Source: Eledone cirrhosa (taxonomy: Eukaryota > Mollusca > Cephalopoda > Octopoda > Eledonidae). Taken from it: DNA of 64,000 nt. The stretch is from NCBI GenBank assembly GCA_964016885.1, contig OZ024744.1:67210051-67274050 (forward strand). The letters run 5' to 3'. Shown one piece after another: positions 12,401 through 26,279 of this stretch; the stretch's first letter is position 1; every line of letters starts with the position of its first letter. The position numbers were made by a program, and so were the translations under genes. Below the pieces are notes generated by a model. The model ran no database searches and had not been told where the DNA came from. It saw nothing but the letters and a program-made list of their open reading frames with translations.

Positions 12401-13657
12401 CATTATTTTCAAACAGTATTCCCTGTTGACCTTCATCTTTTCCTCACATTTTAATATTTTTTGTGGCTTTAATTGCAGAAATCATTATATTCAAACAGTA
12501 TTCCCTGTAGACCTTCATATTTTGCTAACATTAAAATATTGTTTGCAGCTTTAATTGCAGAATCAGCATTATTTTCAAACATTATTCCCCGTTGACCTTC
12601 ATGTATTGCTCATATTTTAATATTATCTGTGGCTTTAATTGCAGAAGCACCATTATTTCCAAACAGTATTCCCTGTTGACCTTCATGTTTTGATAACATT
12701 TTAATATTCTTTGTGTCTTTAATTGCAGAATCAGCATCATTTTCAAACAGTATTCCCTGTTGACCTTCATTGTTTTCATAACATTTTAATAATATTTGTG
12801 GCTTTAATTGCAGAATCACCATTATTTTCAAATACTATTCCCTGTTGACCTTCATGCTTTGCTAATAGTTTAATACTCTTTGTGCTTTAAATTGCAGAAT
12901 CACCATTATTTTCAAAAAGTATTCCCTCTTGACCTTCATGTTTTGCTAATATTTTAATACTCTTTGTGGCTTAAATTGCAGAAGCACCATTATTTTAGAA
13001 CAGTATTCCCTGATGAGCTTCATGTTTCCCTAACATATTAATATTCTTTGTGGCTTTAATTGCAGAATCACCATTATTTTCAAACAGAATTCCCTGTTGA
13101 CCTTCATGTTTGGCTAATATTTTAATATTCTTTGTGGCTTTAATTGCAGAATCTCCATTATTTTCAAACAGTATTCCCTGTTGACCTTCATGTTTTGATA
13201 ACATTATAATATTCTTTGTGTCCTTAATTGCAGAATCAGCGTTATTTTCAAACAGTATTCCCTGTTGACCTTCATGTTTGGCTACTATTTTACTATTCTT
13301 TGTGGCTTTAATTGCAGAATCACCATTATTTTCAAACAGTATTCTCTGTTGACCTTCATGTTTTGATAACATTTTAATATTCTTTGTGGCTTTAATTGCA
13401 GATTCACCATTATTTTCAAACACTATTCCCTGTTAACCTTCATACTTTGCTAAATATTTTAATACTATTTGTGGCTTTAAATTGCAGAATCACCATTATT
13501 TTCAAACAGTATTCCCTCTTGACCTTCATGTTTTGCTAATATTTTAATACTATTTGTGGCTTTAATTGCAGAATCACCATTACTTTCAAACAGTATTCCC
13601 TGTGGACCTTCAACTTTTCCTCACATTTTAATATTTTTTGTGGCTTTAATTGCAGAA
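9418..13657. repeat. 2100-bp higher-order duplication (25 x 84 bp), two copies
   Basis: Sequence from about 9418 to 11517 repeats at an offset of exactly 2100 bp (11518 to about 13657). Every stretch I compared was identical, including private variants such as 'attattcccc' at 10483 and 12583. Outside the block the alignment breaks at once (9361 versus 11461). Within each copy a further internal repeat has offsets of 923 and 1177 bp, that is 11 units minus 1 nt and 14 units plus 1 nt. Confidence 0.9.
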
Positions 13658-13864
13658 TCACCATTATTTTCAAACAGTATTCCCTGTTGACCTTCATGTT
13701 TTGCTAAAATTTTAATATACTTTGCAGCTGCAATTGCAGTATCACCATTATTTTCAAACAGTATTCCCTGTTGACCTTCATGCTTTCATAACATTTTAAT
13801 ATTTTTTGTGGCTTTAATTGCAGAATCACCATTATTTTCAAACACTATTCCCTGTTTACCTTCA

Positions 13865-16800
13865 TGTTTTGCTAATATTTTAATATTCTTTGTGACTATA
13901 ATTGCAGAAACACCATTATTTTCAAACAGTATTCCTTTTGACCTTCATGTTTTGCTAAATTTTAATATTGTTTGTCAATTTAATTGCAGAATCATCATTA
14001 TTATCAATCAGTATTCCCTTTGACCTTCATGTTTTGCTAACATTTTAATATTCTTTGTCAATTTAATTGCTGAATCACCATTATTTTCAAACAGTATTCC
14101 CTGTTGACCTTCATGGTTTGTTAACATTTTAATATACTTTGCGGCTTTAATTGCAGAATCACCATTATTTTTAAACAGTATTCCCTGGTGACCTTCATGT
14201 TTTGATAACATTTTAATATTCTTTGTGACTATAATTGCAGAAACACCATTATTTTCAAACAGTATTCCCTGTTGACCTTCATGTTTTGCTAATAATTTAA
14301 TATTCTTTGTGGCTTTAATTGCAGAATCACCATTATTTTCAAACCGTATTCCCTTTTGACCTTCATGTTTTCGTAACGTTTTAATATTCTTTGTGGCTTT
14401 AATTGCAGAATCACCATTATTTTCAAACAGTATTCCTTGTTGACCTTCATGTTTTGTTAACATTTTAATATTCTTTGTGGCTTTAATTGCAGAATAACCA
14501 TTATTTTCAAACACTATAGCCTGTTGACCTTCATGTTTTGCTAACATTCTAATAGTCTTTGTGGCTTTAATTGCAGAATCACCATTATTTTCAAACGGTA
14601 TTCCCTGTTGACCTTCATATTTTGCTAACATTCTAATATTCTTTGTGGCTTTAATTGCAGAATCACCATTATTTTCAAACAGTATTCCCTGTTCACCTTT
14701 ATGTGTTCATAACATTTTTATATTCTTTGTGGCTTTAATTGCAGAATCACCATTATTTTCAAACAGTATTCCCTCTTGAGCTTCATGTTTTCCTCACATT
14801 TTAATATTCTTTGTGGCTTTAATTGCAGAATCACCATCATTTTCAAACAATATACCCTGTTGACCTTCATATTTTGCTAACATTCTAATATTCTTTGTGG
14901 CTTTAATTGCAGAATCACCATTATTTTCAAACAGTATTCCCTGTTTACCTTTATGTGTTCATAACATTTTTATATTCTTTGTGGCTTTAATTGCAGAATC
15001 ACCATTATTTTCAAACAGTATTCCCTCTTGAGCTTCATGTTTTCCTCACATTTTAATATTCTTTGTGGCTTTAATTGCAGAATCACCATCATTTTCAAAC
15101 AATATACCCTGTTGACCTTCATGTTTTGGTAACATTTTAATATTCTTTGTGGCTTTAATTGCAGAATCCCCATTATTTCCAAACAGTATTCCCTCTTGAC
15201 CTTCATGTTTTGCTACATTTTAATATTCTTTGTGACTTAAATTGGAGAATCACCATTATTTTCAAACAGTATTGACTGTTGACCTTCCTGTTTTCCTCAC
15301 ATTTTAATATTGTTGTGACTTTAATTGCAGAATCACCAATATTTCCAAACACTATTCCCTGTTGACCTTCATATTTTGCTAACATTTTAATATGGTTTGT
15401 GGCTTTAATTCCAGAATCACCATTATTTTCAAACAGTATTCCCTGTTGACCTTCATGTTTTGATAACATTTTAATATTCTTTGTGACTTTAATTGCAGAA
15501 TCACCATTATTTTCAAACTATATACCCTGTTGACCTTCATGTTTTGCTAACATTTTAATATTCTTTGTGGCTTTAAATGCAGAATCACCATTATCTTCAA
15601 ACAGGATTCCCTGTTGATCTTCATGTTTTCCTCACAATTTAATATTCTTTGTGGCTTTAATTGCAGAATCACCATTATTTTCAAACAGTATTCCCTGTTG
15701 ACCTTCATATTTTGCTAACATTCTAATAATTTTTGTGGCTTTAATTGCAGAATCATCATTATTTTCAAAAAATATTCCCTGTTGACCTTTATGCTTTGCA
15801 AATATTTTAATACTCTTTGTGGCTTTAATTGCAGAATCACCATTATTTCCAAACAGTATTCCCTCTCGAGCTTCATGTTTTCCTCACATTTTAATATTCT
15901 TGTGGCTTTAATTGCAGAATCACCCTTATTTTCAAACAGTAATCCTTGTTAACCTGTCATGTTTTGATAACATTTTAATATTCTTTGTGGCTTCAATTGC
16001 AGAAGCACCATTATTTTCAAACAGTATTCCCTGTTGACCTTCATGTTTTGCTAATATTTTAATATTCTTTGTGACTTTAATTGCAGAATCACAATTATTT
16101 TCAAACAGTATTCCCTGTTGACCTTCATGTTTTGCTAATATTTTAATATTCTTTGTGACTATAATTGCAGAAACACCATTATTTTCAAACAGTATTCCTT
16201 TTGACCTTCATGTTTTGCTAAATTTTAATATTGTTTGTCAATTTAATTGCAGAATCATCATTATTATCAATCAGTATTCCCTTTGACCTTCATGTTTTGC
16301 TAACATTTTAATATTCTTTGTCAATTTAATTGCTGAATCACCATTATTTTCAAACAGTATTCCCTGTTGACCTTCATGGTTTGTTAACATTTTAATATAC
16401 TTTGCGGCTTTAATTGCAGAATCACCATTATTTTTAAACAGTATTCCCTGGTGACCTTCATGTTTTGATAACAATTTAATATTCTTTGTGACTATAATTG
16501 CAGAAACACCATTATTTTCAAACAGTATTCCCTGTTGACCTTCATGTTTTGCTAATAATTTAATATTCTTTGTGGCTTTAATTGCAGAATCACCATTATT
16601 TTCAAACCGTATTCCCTTTTGACCTTCATGTTTTCGTAACGTTTTAATATTCTTTGTGGCTTTAATTGCAGAATCACCATTATTTTCAAACAGTATTCCT
16701 TGTTGACCTTCATGTTTTGTTAACATTTTAATATTCTTTGTGGCTTTAATTGCAGAATAACCATTATTTTCAAACACTATAGCCTGTTGACCTTCATGTT

Positions 16801-18403
16801 TTGCTAACATTCTAATAGTCTTTGTGGCTTTAATTGCAGAATCACCATTATTTTCAAACGGTATTCCCTGTTGACCTTCATATTTTGCTAACATTCTAAT
16901 ATTCTTTGTGGCTTTAATTGCAGAATCACCATTATTTTCAAACAGTATTCCCTGTTCACCTTTATGTGTTCATAACATTTTTATATTCTTTGTGGCTTTA
17001 ATTGCAGAATCACCATTATTTTCAAACAGTATTCCCTCTTGAGCTTCATGTTTTCCTCACATTTTAATATTCTTTGTGGCTTTAATTGCAGAATCACCAT
17101 CATTTTCAAACAATATACCCTGTTGACCTTCATATTTTGCTAACATTCTAATATTCTTTGTGGCTTTAATTGCAGAATCACCATTATTTTCAAACAGTAT
17201 TCCCTGTTTACCTTTATGTGTTCATAACATTTTTATATTCTTTGTGGCTTTAATTGCAGAATCACCATTATTTTCAAACAGTATTCCCTCTTGAGCTTCA
17301 TGTTTTCCTCACATTTTAATATTCTTTGTGGCTTTAATTGCAGAATCACCATCATTTTCAAACAATATACCCTGTTGACCTTCATGTTTTGGTAACATTT
17401 TAATATTCTTTGTGGCTTTAATTGCAGAATCCCCATTATTTCCAAACAGTATTCCCTCTTGACCTTCATGTTTTGCTACATTTTAATATTCTTTGTGACT
17501 TAAATTGGAGAATCACCATTATTTTCAAACAGTATTGACTGTTGACCTTCCTGTTTTCCTCACATTTTAATATTGTTGTGACTTTAATTGCAGAATCACC
17601 AATATTTCCAAACACTATTCCCTGTTGACCTTCATATTTTGCTAACATTTTAATATGGTTTGTGGCTTTAATTCCAGAATCACCATTATTTTCAAACAGT
17701 ATTCCCTGTTGACCTTCATGTTTTGATAACATTTTAATATTCTTTGTGACTTTAATTGCAGAATCACCATTATTTTCAAACTATATACCCTGTTGACCTT
17801 CATGTTTTGCTAACATTTTAATATTCTTTGTGGCTTTAAATGCAGAATCACCATTATCTTCAAACAGGATTCCCTGTTGATCTTCATGTTTTCCTCACAA
17901 TTTAATATTCTTTGTGGCTTTAATTGCAGAATCACCATTATTTTCAAACAGTATTCCCTGTTGACCTTCATATTTTGCTAACATTCTAATAATTTTTGTG
18001 GCTTTAATTGCAGAATCATCATTATTTTCAAAAAATATTCCCTGTTGACCTTTATGCTTTGCAAATATTTTAATACTCTTTGTGGCTTTAATTGCAGAAT
18101 CACCATTATTTCCAAACAGTATTCCCTCTCGAGCTTCATGTTTTCCTCACATTTTAATATTCTTGTGGCTTTAATTGCAGAATCACCCTTATTTTCAAAC
18201 AGTAATCCTTGTTAACCTGTCATGTTTTGATAACATTTTAATATTCTTTGTGGCTTCAATTGCAGAAGCACCATTATTTTCAAACAGTATTCCCTGTTGA
18301 CCTTCATGTTTTGCTAATATTTTAATATTCTTTGTGACTTTAATTGCAGAATCACAATTATTTTCAAACAGTATTCCCTGTTGACCTTCATGTTTTGCTA
18401 ACA
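13865..18403. repeat. 2263-bp higher-order duplication (about 27 units), two copies
   Basis: The block 13865-16140 recurs about 2263 bp downstream (16128-18403). The same long minus-strand open frame of 207 codons appears at 14008-14631 and 16271-16894 with a single visible residue change, caused by a t-to-a change near 14211/16474. The offset is 27 x 84 minus 5, so small indels inside the copy are carried along unchanged. Confidence 0.9.
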
Positions 18404-21400
18404 TTTTAATATTCTTTGTGAGTTTAATTGCAGAATCACCATTATTTTTAAACAGTATTCCCTGTTGACCTTCATGTTTTCCTCACATTTTAATATTCTT
18501 TGTGGCTTTAATTGCAGAATCACCATTATTTTCAAACAGTATTCCCTGTTGACCTTACATGTTTTCCTCACATTCTAATAGTTTTTATGGCTTTAATTGC
18601 AGAATCACCATTATTTTCAAACAGTATTCCCTTTGACCTTCATGTTTTGCTAACATTTTAATATTGTTTGTCAATTTAATTGCAGAATCAGCATTATTTT
18701 CAAACAGTATTCCCCTTGACCTTCATGTTTTGCTAACATTTTAATATTCTTTGTCAATTTAATTGAAGAATCACCGTTATTTTCAAACAGCATTCACTGT
18801 TGACCTTCATGTTTTGTACCATTTTCATATTCTTTGTGGCTTTAATTGCAGAATCACCATTACTTTCAAACAGTATTCCCTGTTGACCTTCCTGTTTTGC
18901 TAACGTTTTAATATTGTTTGTCAATTTAATTGCAGAATCACCCTTATTTTCAAAGAGTATTCCCTGTTAACCTTCATGTTTTGATAGCATTTTAATATAC
19001 TTTGCGGCTTTAATTGCAGAATCACCATTATTTTCAAACAGTAGTCCCTGTTGACCTTCATGTTTTGCTAATATTTTAATATTCTTTGTGATTTTAATTG
19101 CAGAATCACCATTATTTTCAAACAATATTCCCTTTGACCTTCATGTTTTGTAACATTTTAATATTCTTTGTGGCTTCAATTGCAGAATCACCATTATTTT
19201 CAAACAGTATTCCCTGTTGACCTTTATTATTTGCTAACATTTTAGTATTCTTTGTGGCTTTTATTGCAGAATCACCCTTATTTTCAAACAGTATTCCCTG
19301 TTGAGCTTCATGTTTTCCTCACATTTTAATATTCTTTGTGGCTTTAATTGCAGAATCACCATTATTTTCAAACAGTATTCCCTGTTGACCGTCATGTTTT
19401 TCTCACATTTTAATAGTCTTTGTGGCATTAATTGCAGAATCACCATTATTTTCAAACAGTATTCCCTTTTTACCTTCATGTTTTGCTAACATTTTAATAT
19501 TCTTTGTGGCTTTAATTACAGAATCACCATTATTTTCAAACAGTATTCCCTGTTGACCTTCATGTTTTCCTAACATGTTAATATTATTTGGGGCTTTAAT
19601 TGCAGAATCACCATTATTTTCAAACAGTATTCCCTGTTGAGCTTCGTGTTTTCCTCACATTTTAATATTCTTTGTGGCTTTAATTGCAGAATCACCATTG
19701 TTTTCAAACAGTATTCCCTGTTGATCTTCATGTTTTGCTAATATTTTAATATTCTTTGTGGCTTTATTTGCAGAATCACCATTATTTTCAAACCATATTC
19801 CCTTTTGACCTTCATGCTTTGCTAATATTTTAATACTCTTTGTCGCTTTAATTGCAGAATCACCATTATTGTCAAACAGTATTCCGTGTTGACCTTCATG
19901 TTTTGATAACATTTTAATTTTCTTTGTGGCTTTAATTGCAGACTCACCATTATTTTCTAACAGTATTCCGTGTTGACCTTCATGTTTTGATAACATTTTA
20001 GTATTCCTTGTGGCTTTAATTGCAGACTCACCATTATTTTCTAACAGTATTCCGTGTTGACCTTCATGTTTTCCTCACATTTTAATAGTCTTTGTCGCTT
20101 TAATTGCAGAATCAACATTATTTTCAAACAGTATTCACTGTTGACCTACATGTTTTCCTCAGATTTTAATAATCTTTGTGGCCTTAATTGCAGAATCACC
20201 ATTATTTTCAAACAGTATTCCCTGTAGACCTTCATGTTTTGCTAAAATTGTAATATTCTTTGCTGCTTTGATTGTACAATCACCATTATTTTCAAACAAT
20301 ATTGCTTGTTGCCCTTCAGGTTTTGCTAACATTTTAACATTCTTTGTGGCTTTAATTGCAGAATCACCATTATTTTCAAACCATATTCCCTGTTGACCTT
20401 CATCTTTTGCTAACATTTTAACAGTCTTTGTGGCTTTAATTGCAGAATCACCATTATTTTCAAACATTATTCCCTGTTAACCTTCATGTTTTGCTAACAT
20501 ATTAATATTCTTTGTGGCTTTAATTGCAGAATCACCATGATTTTCAAACACTATTCCCTGTTGACCTTCAGGTTTTTCTAACATTTTAATATTCTTTGTG
20601 GCTATAATCGCAGAATCACCATTATTTTCTAACACTATTCCCTGTTGACCTTCATGTTTTGATAACATTTTAATATTCTTTGTGGCTTTAATTGCAGAAT
20701 ACCATTATTTTCAAACAGTATTCCCTGTTGACCTTCATGTTTTACTCACATTTTAATAGTCTTTGTGGCATTAATTGCAGAATCACCATTATTTTCAAAC
20801 ACTATTCCGTGTTGACTTTCATGTTTTGATAACATTTTATTATTCCTTGTGGCTTTAATTGCAGAATCACCATTATTTTCAAACAGTATTCCCTGTTGAC
20901 CTTCATGTTTTGCTAACATTTTAATATTCCTTGTGGCTTTAATTGCAGAATCACCATTATTTTCAAACATTATTCCCTGTTAACCTTCATGTTTTGCTAA
21001 CATCTTAATATTCTTTGTGTCTTTAATTGCAGAATCACCATTATTTTCAAACACTATTTCCTGTTGACCTTCATGTTTTCCTAACATTTTAATATTCATT
21101 GTGGCTTTAATTACAGCATCACCATTATTTTAAAATAGTATTCCCTATTGATCTTCATGTTTTACTAACATTTTAATATTCTTTGCTGCTTTAATTGCAG
21201 AATCACCATTATTTTCAAAAAGTATTCCCTGTTGACCTTCAGGTTTTGCTAACATTTTAATATTCTTTGAAGTTTTAATTACAGAATCACCAATATTTTC
21301 AGACAGTATTTCCTGTTGACCTTCATATTTTGCAAACATTTAAATATTTTTTTGTGGCTTTAATTGCAGAATCACCATTATTTTCAAACAGTGTTCCCTC

Positions 21401-24400
21401 TTGACCTCCATGTTTTGGTAATATTTTAATATTCTTTGTGGCTTTAATTGCAGAATCACCATTATTTTCACACAGTATTCCCTGTTGACCTTCATCTTTT
21501 CCTCACATTTTAATATTTTTTGTGGCTTTAATTGCAGAATCACAATTATTTTCAAAGAGTATTCCCTGTTGACCTTCAAGTTTTGATAACATTTTAATAT
21601 TCTTTGTCAATTTAATTGCAGAATCACCATTATTTTCAAACAGTATTCCCTGTTGACCTTCATGTTTTGCAAATATGTTAACATTCTTTGTGGTTTTAAT
21701 TGCAAAATCACCATTATTTTCGAACTGTATACCCTGTTGACCTACATGTTTTCCTCACATTTTAATATTCTTTGACTTTAATTGCAGAATCACCATTATT
21801 TTCAAACAGTATTCCCTGTTGACCTTCATGTTTTGCTAACATTTCAATATACTTTGCAGCTTTAATTGCAGAATCAGCATCATTTTCAAACAGTATTCCC
21901 TGTTGACCTTCATGCTTTCAGAACATTTTAATATATTTTTATGGCTTTAATTGCAGAATCACCATTATTTTCAAACAGTATTCTCTGTTGACCTTCATGT
22001 TTTGCTAACATTTTAATATTCTTTGAAGTTTTAATTACAGAATCACCACTATTTTCAGACAGTATTCCCTGTTGACCTTCATATTTTGCTAACATTTTAA
22101 TATTCTTTGTGGCTTTAATTGCAAAATCACCATTATTTTCAAACAGTATTCCCTGTTGACCTTCATATTTTCCTCACATTTAAATATACTTTGCGGCTTT
22201 AATTGCAGAATCATCATTATTTTCAAACACTATTCCCTGTTGACCTTCATGCTTTCATAACATTTTAATATTTTTTGTGGCTTTAGTTGCAGAATCACCA
22301 TTATTTTCAAACACTATTCCCTGTTGACATTCATGCTTTGCTAATATTTTAATACTGTTTGTTGTTTAAATTGCAGAATCACCATTATTTTCAAACAGTA
22401 TTCCCTGTTGACCTTCATGTTTTGCTAACATTTTAATATTCTTTGCGGTTTTTATAACAGAAACACCATTATTTTCAAACAGTATTCCCTGTTGACCTTC
22501 ATGTTTTGCAAACATTTTAATATTCTTTGTGGCTTTAATTGCAGAATTACCATTATTTTCAAACAGTATTGCCTATTCACCTTCATCTTTTCATAACATT
22601 TTAATATTTTTTTGTGGCTTTAATTGCAGAATCACCATTATTTTCAAACAGTATTCCCTGTTGACCTTCATGATTTGATAACATTTTAATATTCTTTGTG
22701 GCTTTAATTGCAGAATCACCATTATTTCAAACAGTATTCCCTGTTGACTTTCATATTTTGCTAACATTTAAATATACTTTGCGGCTTTAATTGCAGAATC
22801 ACCATAATTTTCAAACACTATTCCCTGTTGTCCTTCATATTTTGCTAACATTTTAATATTCTTTGTGGCTTTAAATGCAGAATCACTATTATTTTCAAAC
22901 ACTATTCCCTGTTGATCTTCATGTTTTGCTAACATTTTAAATTCTTCGTGTCTTTACTTGCAGAATCACCATTATTTTCAAACAGTATTCACTGTAGACC
23001 TTCATGTTCTGCTAACATTTTAATATTCTTTATGGGTTTAATTGCAGCATCACCATTATTTTCAAACAGTATTCCCTGTTGACCTTCATGTTTTGCTAAC
23101 ATTTTAATATTCTTTGTGGCATTAATTGCAGAATCACCATTATTTTCAAACAGTATTCCTGTTGAGCTCCATGTTTTGCTAACATTTTAATATTCTTTGT
23201 GTCTTTAATTGCAGAATCACCATTATTTTCAAACACTATTTCCTGTTGACCTTCATGTTTTCCTAACATTTTAATATTCTTTGTGGTTTTAATTGCAGAA
23301 TCACCATTATTTTCAAACACTATTCCCTGTTGACCTTCATATTTTGCTAATATTTTAATATTCCTTGGGACTTTAATTGCAGAATCACCATTATTTTCAA
23401 ACACTATTCCCTGTTGACCTTCATGTTTTGATAACATTTTAATATTCTTTGTAGCTTTAATTGCAGAATCACCATTATTTTCAAATAGTATTCCGTGTTG
23501 ACCTTCATATTTTGCTAACATTTAAATATTCTTTGCGGCTTTAATTGCAGAATCACCATAATTTTCAAACAATATTGCCTGTTGACCTTCATGTTTTGCA
23601 AACATTTTAATATTCTTTGTAGCTTTAATTGCAGATTCACCATTATTTTCAAACACTACTTCCCTGTTGACCTTCAGGTTTTTCTAACATTTTAATATTC
23701 TTTGTGGCTATAATTGCAGAATCACGATAATTATACAACACTATTCTCTGCAGACCTTCATGTTTTGCTAACATTTTAATATTCTTTGTTGTTTAATTGC
23801 AGATTCACCATTATTTTCAAACAGTATACCCTGTAGACCTTCATGTTTTGCTATCATTTTAATATTCTTTGCTGCTTTAATTGCAGAATCAACATTATTT
23901 TCAAACACTATTTACCTGTTGACCTTCAGGTATTTCTAACATTTTAATATCCTTTGTGGCTATAATTGCAGAATCACCATTATTTTCGAACACTATTCGC
24001 TGTTGACCTTCATCTTTCGCTAACATTTTAATATTCTTTGTGGCTTTAATTGCAGAATCACCATTATTTTCAACCAGTATTCCCTGTAGACCTTCTTGTT
24101 TTGCAAACATTTTAATATTCTTTGTGGCAATAATTGCAGAATCAACATTACTTTCAAACAGTATTCACTGTAAACCTTCATGTTTTCTAACACTTTAATA
24201 TTCTTTGTGGCTTTAATTGCAGCATCACCATTATTGTCAAACAGTATTCCTGTTGACCTTCAGGTTTTTCTAAATTTTAATATTATTTGAGGCTTTAATT
24301 GCAGAATCACCATTCATTTAAAACAGTATTCCCTGTTGACCTTCATGTTTTCCAAACATTTTAATATTCTTTGCGGCTTTAATTGCAGAATCACCATTAT

Positions 24401-26279
24401 TTTCAAACAGTATTCCCTGTTCACCTTCAAGTTTTGCTAACATTATAATATTCTTTGTGGCTTTAATTGCAGAATCACCATTATTTTCAAACAGTATTCC
24501 CTGTTGATCTTCATGTTTTGCAAACATTTTAATATTCTTTGTAGCTTTAATTGCAGATTCAGCGTAATTTTCAAAGACTTTTTCCCTGTTGACCTTCATG
24601 TTTTTATAACATTTTAATATTCTTTGTGGCTATAATTGCAGAATCACCATTATTTTCAAACAGTATTCCCTGTTCACCTTCAGGTTTTTCTAACATTTTA
24701 ATATTCTTTGTGGCTATAATATCAGAATCACCAATATTTTCAAACACTATTCCCTGTTGACCTTCAGGTTTTTCTAACATTTTAATATTCTTTGTGGCTT
24801 TAATTGCAGAATCACCATAATTATCAAACACTATTCCTTGTTACCTTCATGTTTTGCTAACATTTTAATATTCTTTGTGGCTTTAATTGCAGAATCACTA
24901 TTATTTTCAAACACTATTCGCTGTTGACCTTCACGTTTTGCTAACATTTTAATATTCTTTGTGGCTTTAATTGCAGAATCACCATTATTTTCAAACAGTA
25001 TTCCCTGTTGACCTTCAGGTTTTCCAAACATTTTAATATTCTTTGTAGCTTTAATTGCAGAATCACCATTATTTTCAAACAGTATTCCCTGTTCACCTTC
25101 ATGTTTTCCAAACATTTTAATATTCTTTGTGGCTTTAATTGCAGAATCACCATTATTTTCAAACACTATTCCCTGTTGACCTTCATGTTTTCCTAACATA
25201 TTAATATTCTTTGTGTCTTTAATTGCAGAATCACCATTATTTTCAAACACTATTTCCTGTTGACCTTCATGTTTTGCTAACATTTTAATATTCTTTGTGG
25301 CTATATATGCAGAATCCCCATTATTTTCAAAACATATTCCCTGTTGACATTCATGTTTTGCTAACATTTCAATATTCTTTGTGGCTTTAATTGCAGAATC
25401 AACATTATTTTTAAACAGTATTCCCTGTAGACCTTCATGTTTTGCTAACATTTTAATATTCTTTGTGGTCTTAATTGCAGCATCACCATTATTTTCAAAC
25501 ACTATTCCCTGTTGAGCTCCATGTTTTGCTAAAATTTTAATATTCTTTGTGGCTTTAATTGCAGAATTATCATTATTTTCAAACACTATTCCCTGTTGAC
25601 CTTCAGGTTTTGCTAACATTTTAATATTATTTGGGGCTTTAATTTTAGAATCACCATTATTTTCAAACACAATTCCCTGTTGACCTTCATGTTTGGCTAA
25701 CATTTTAATATTCTTTGCTGCTTTAATTGCAGAATCACCATTATTTTCAAACAGTATTCCCTGTAGACCTTCCTGTTTTGCTAACATTGTAATATTCTTT
25801 GTCGCTTTAATTGCAGAATCGCCATTATTTTCAAATAGTATTCCCTATTTACCTTCATGTTTTGCAAACATTTTAATATTCTTTGCTGCTTTAATTGCAG
25901 AATCACCATTATTTTCAAACAATATTTCCTGTTGACCTTAATGTTTTGCCAACATTTTAATATTCTTTGCGGCTTAAATTGCAGAATCAACATTATTTTC
26001 AAAACACTATTCCCTGTTGTCATTAATATTTTGCTAACATTATAATATTCTTTGTGGCCTTAATTGCAGAATCACCATTATTTTCAAACACTATTCTCTG
26101 TTGAACTCCATGTTTTGCTAACATTTTAATATTATTTGGGGCTTTAATTGCAGAATCACCATTATTTTCAAACAGTATTCCCTGTTGACCTTCGTGTTTT
26201 CCAAACATTTTAATATTCTTTGTGGCTTTAATTGCAGAATCACCATTATTTTCAAACAGTATTCCCTGTTCACCTTCAT

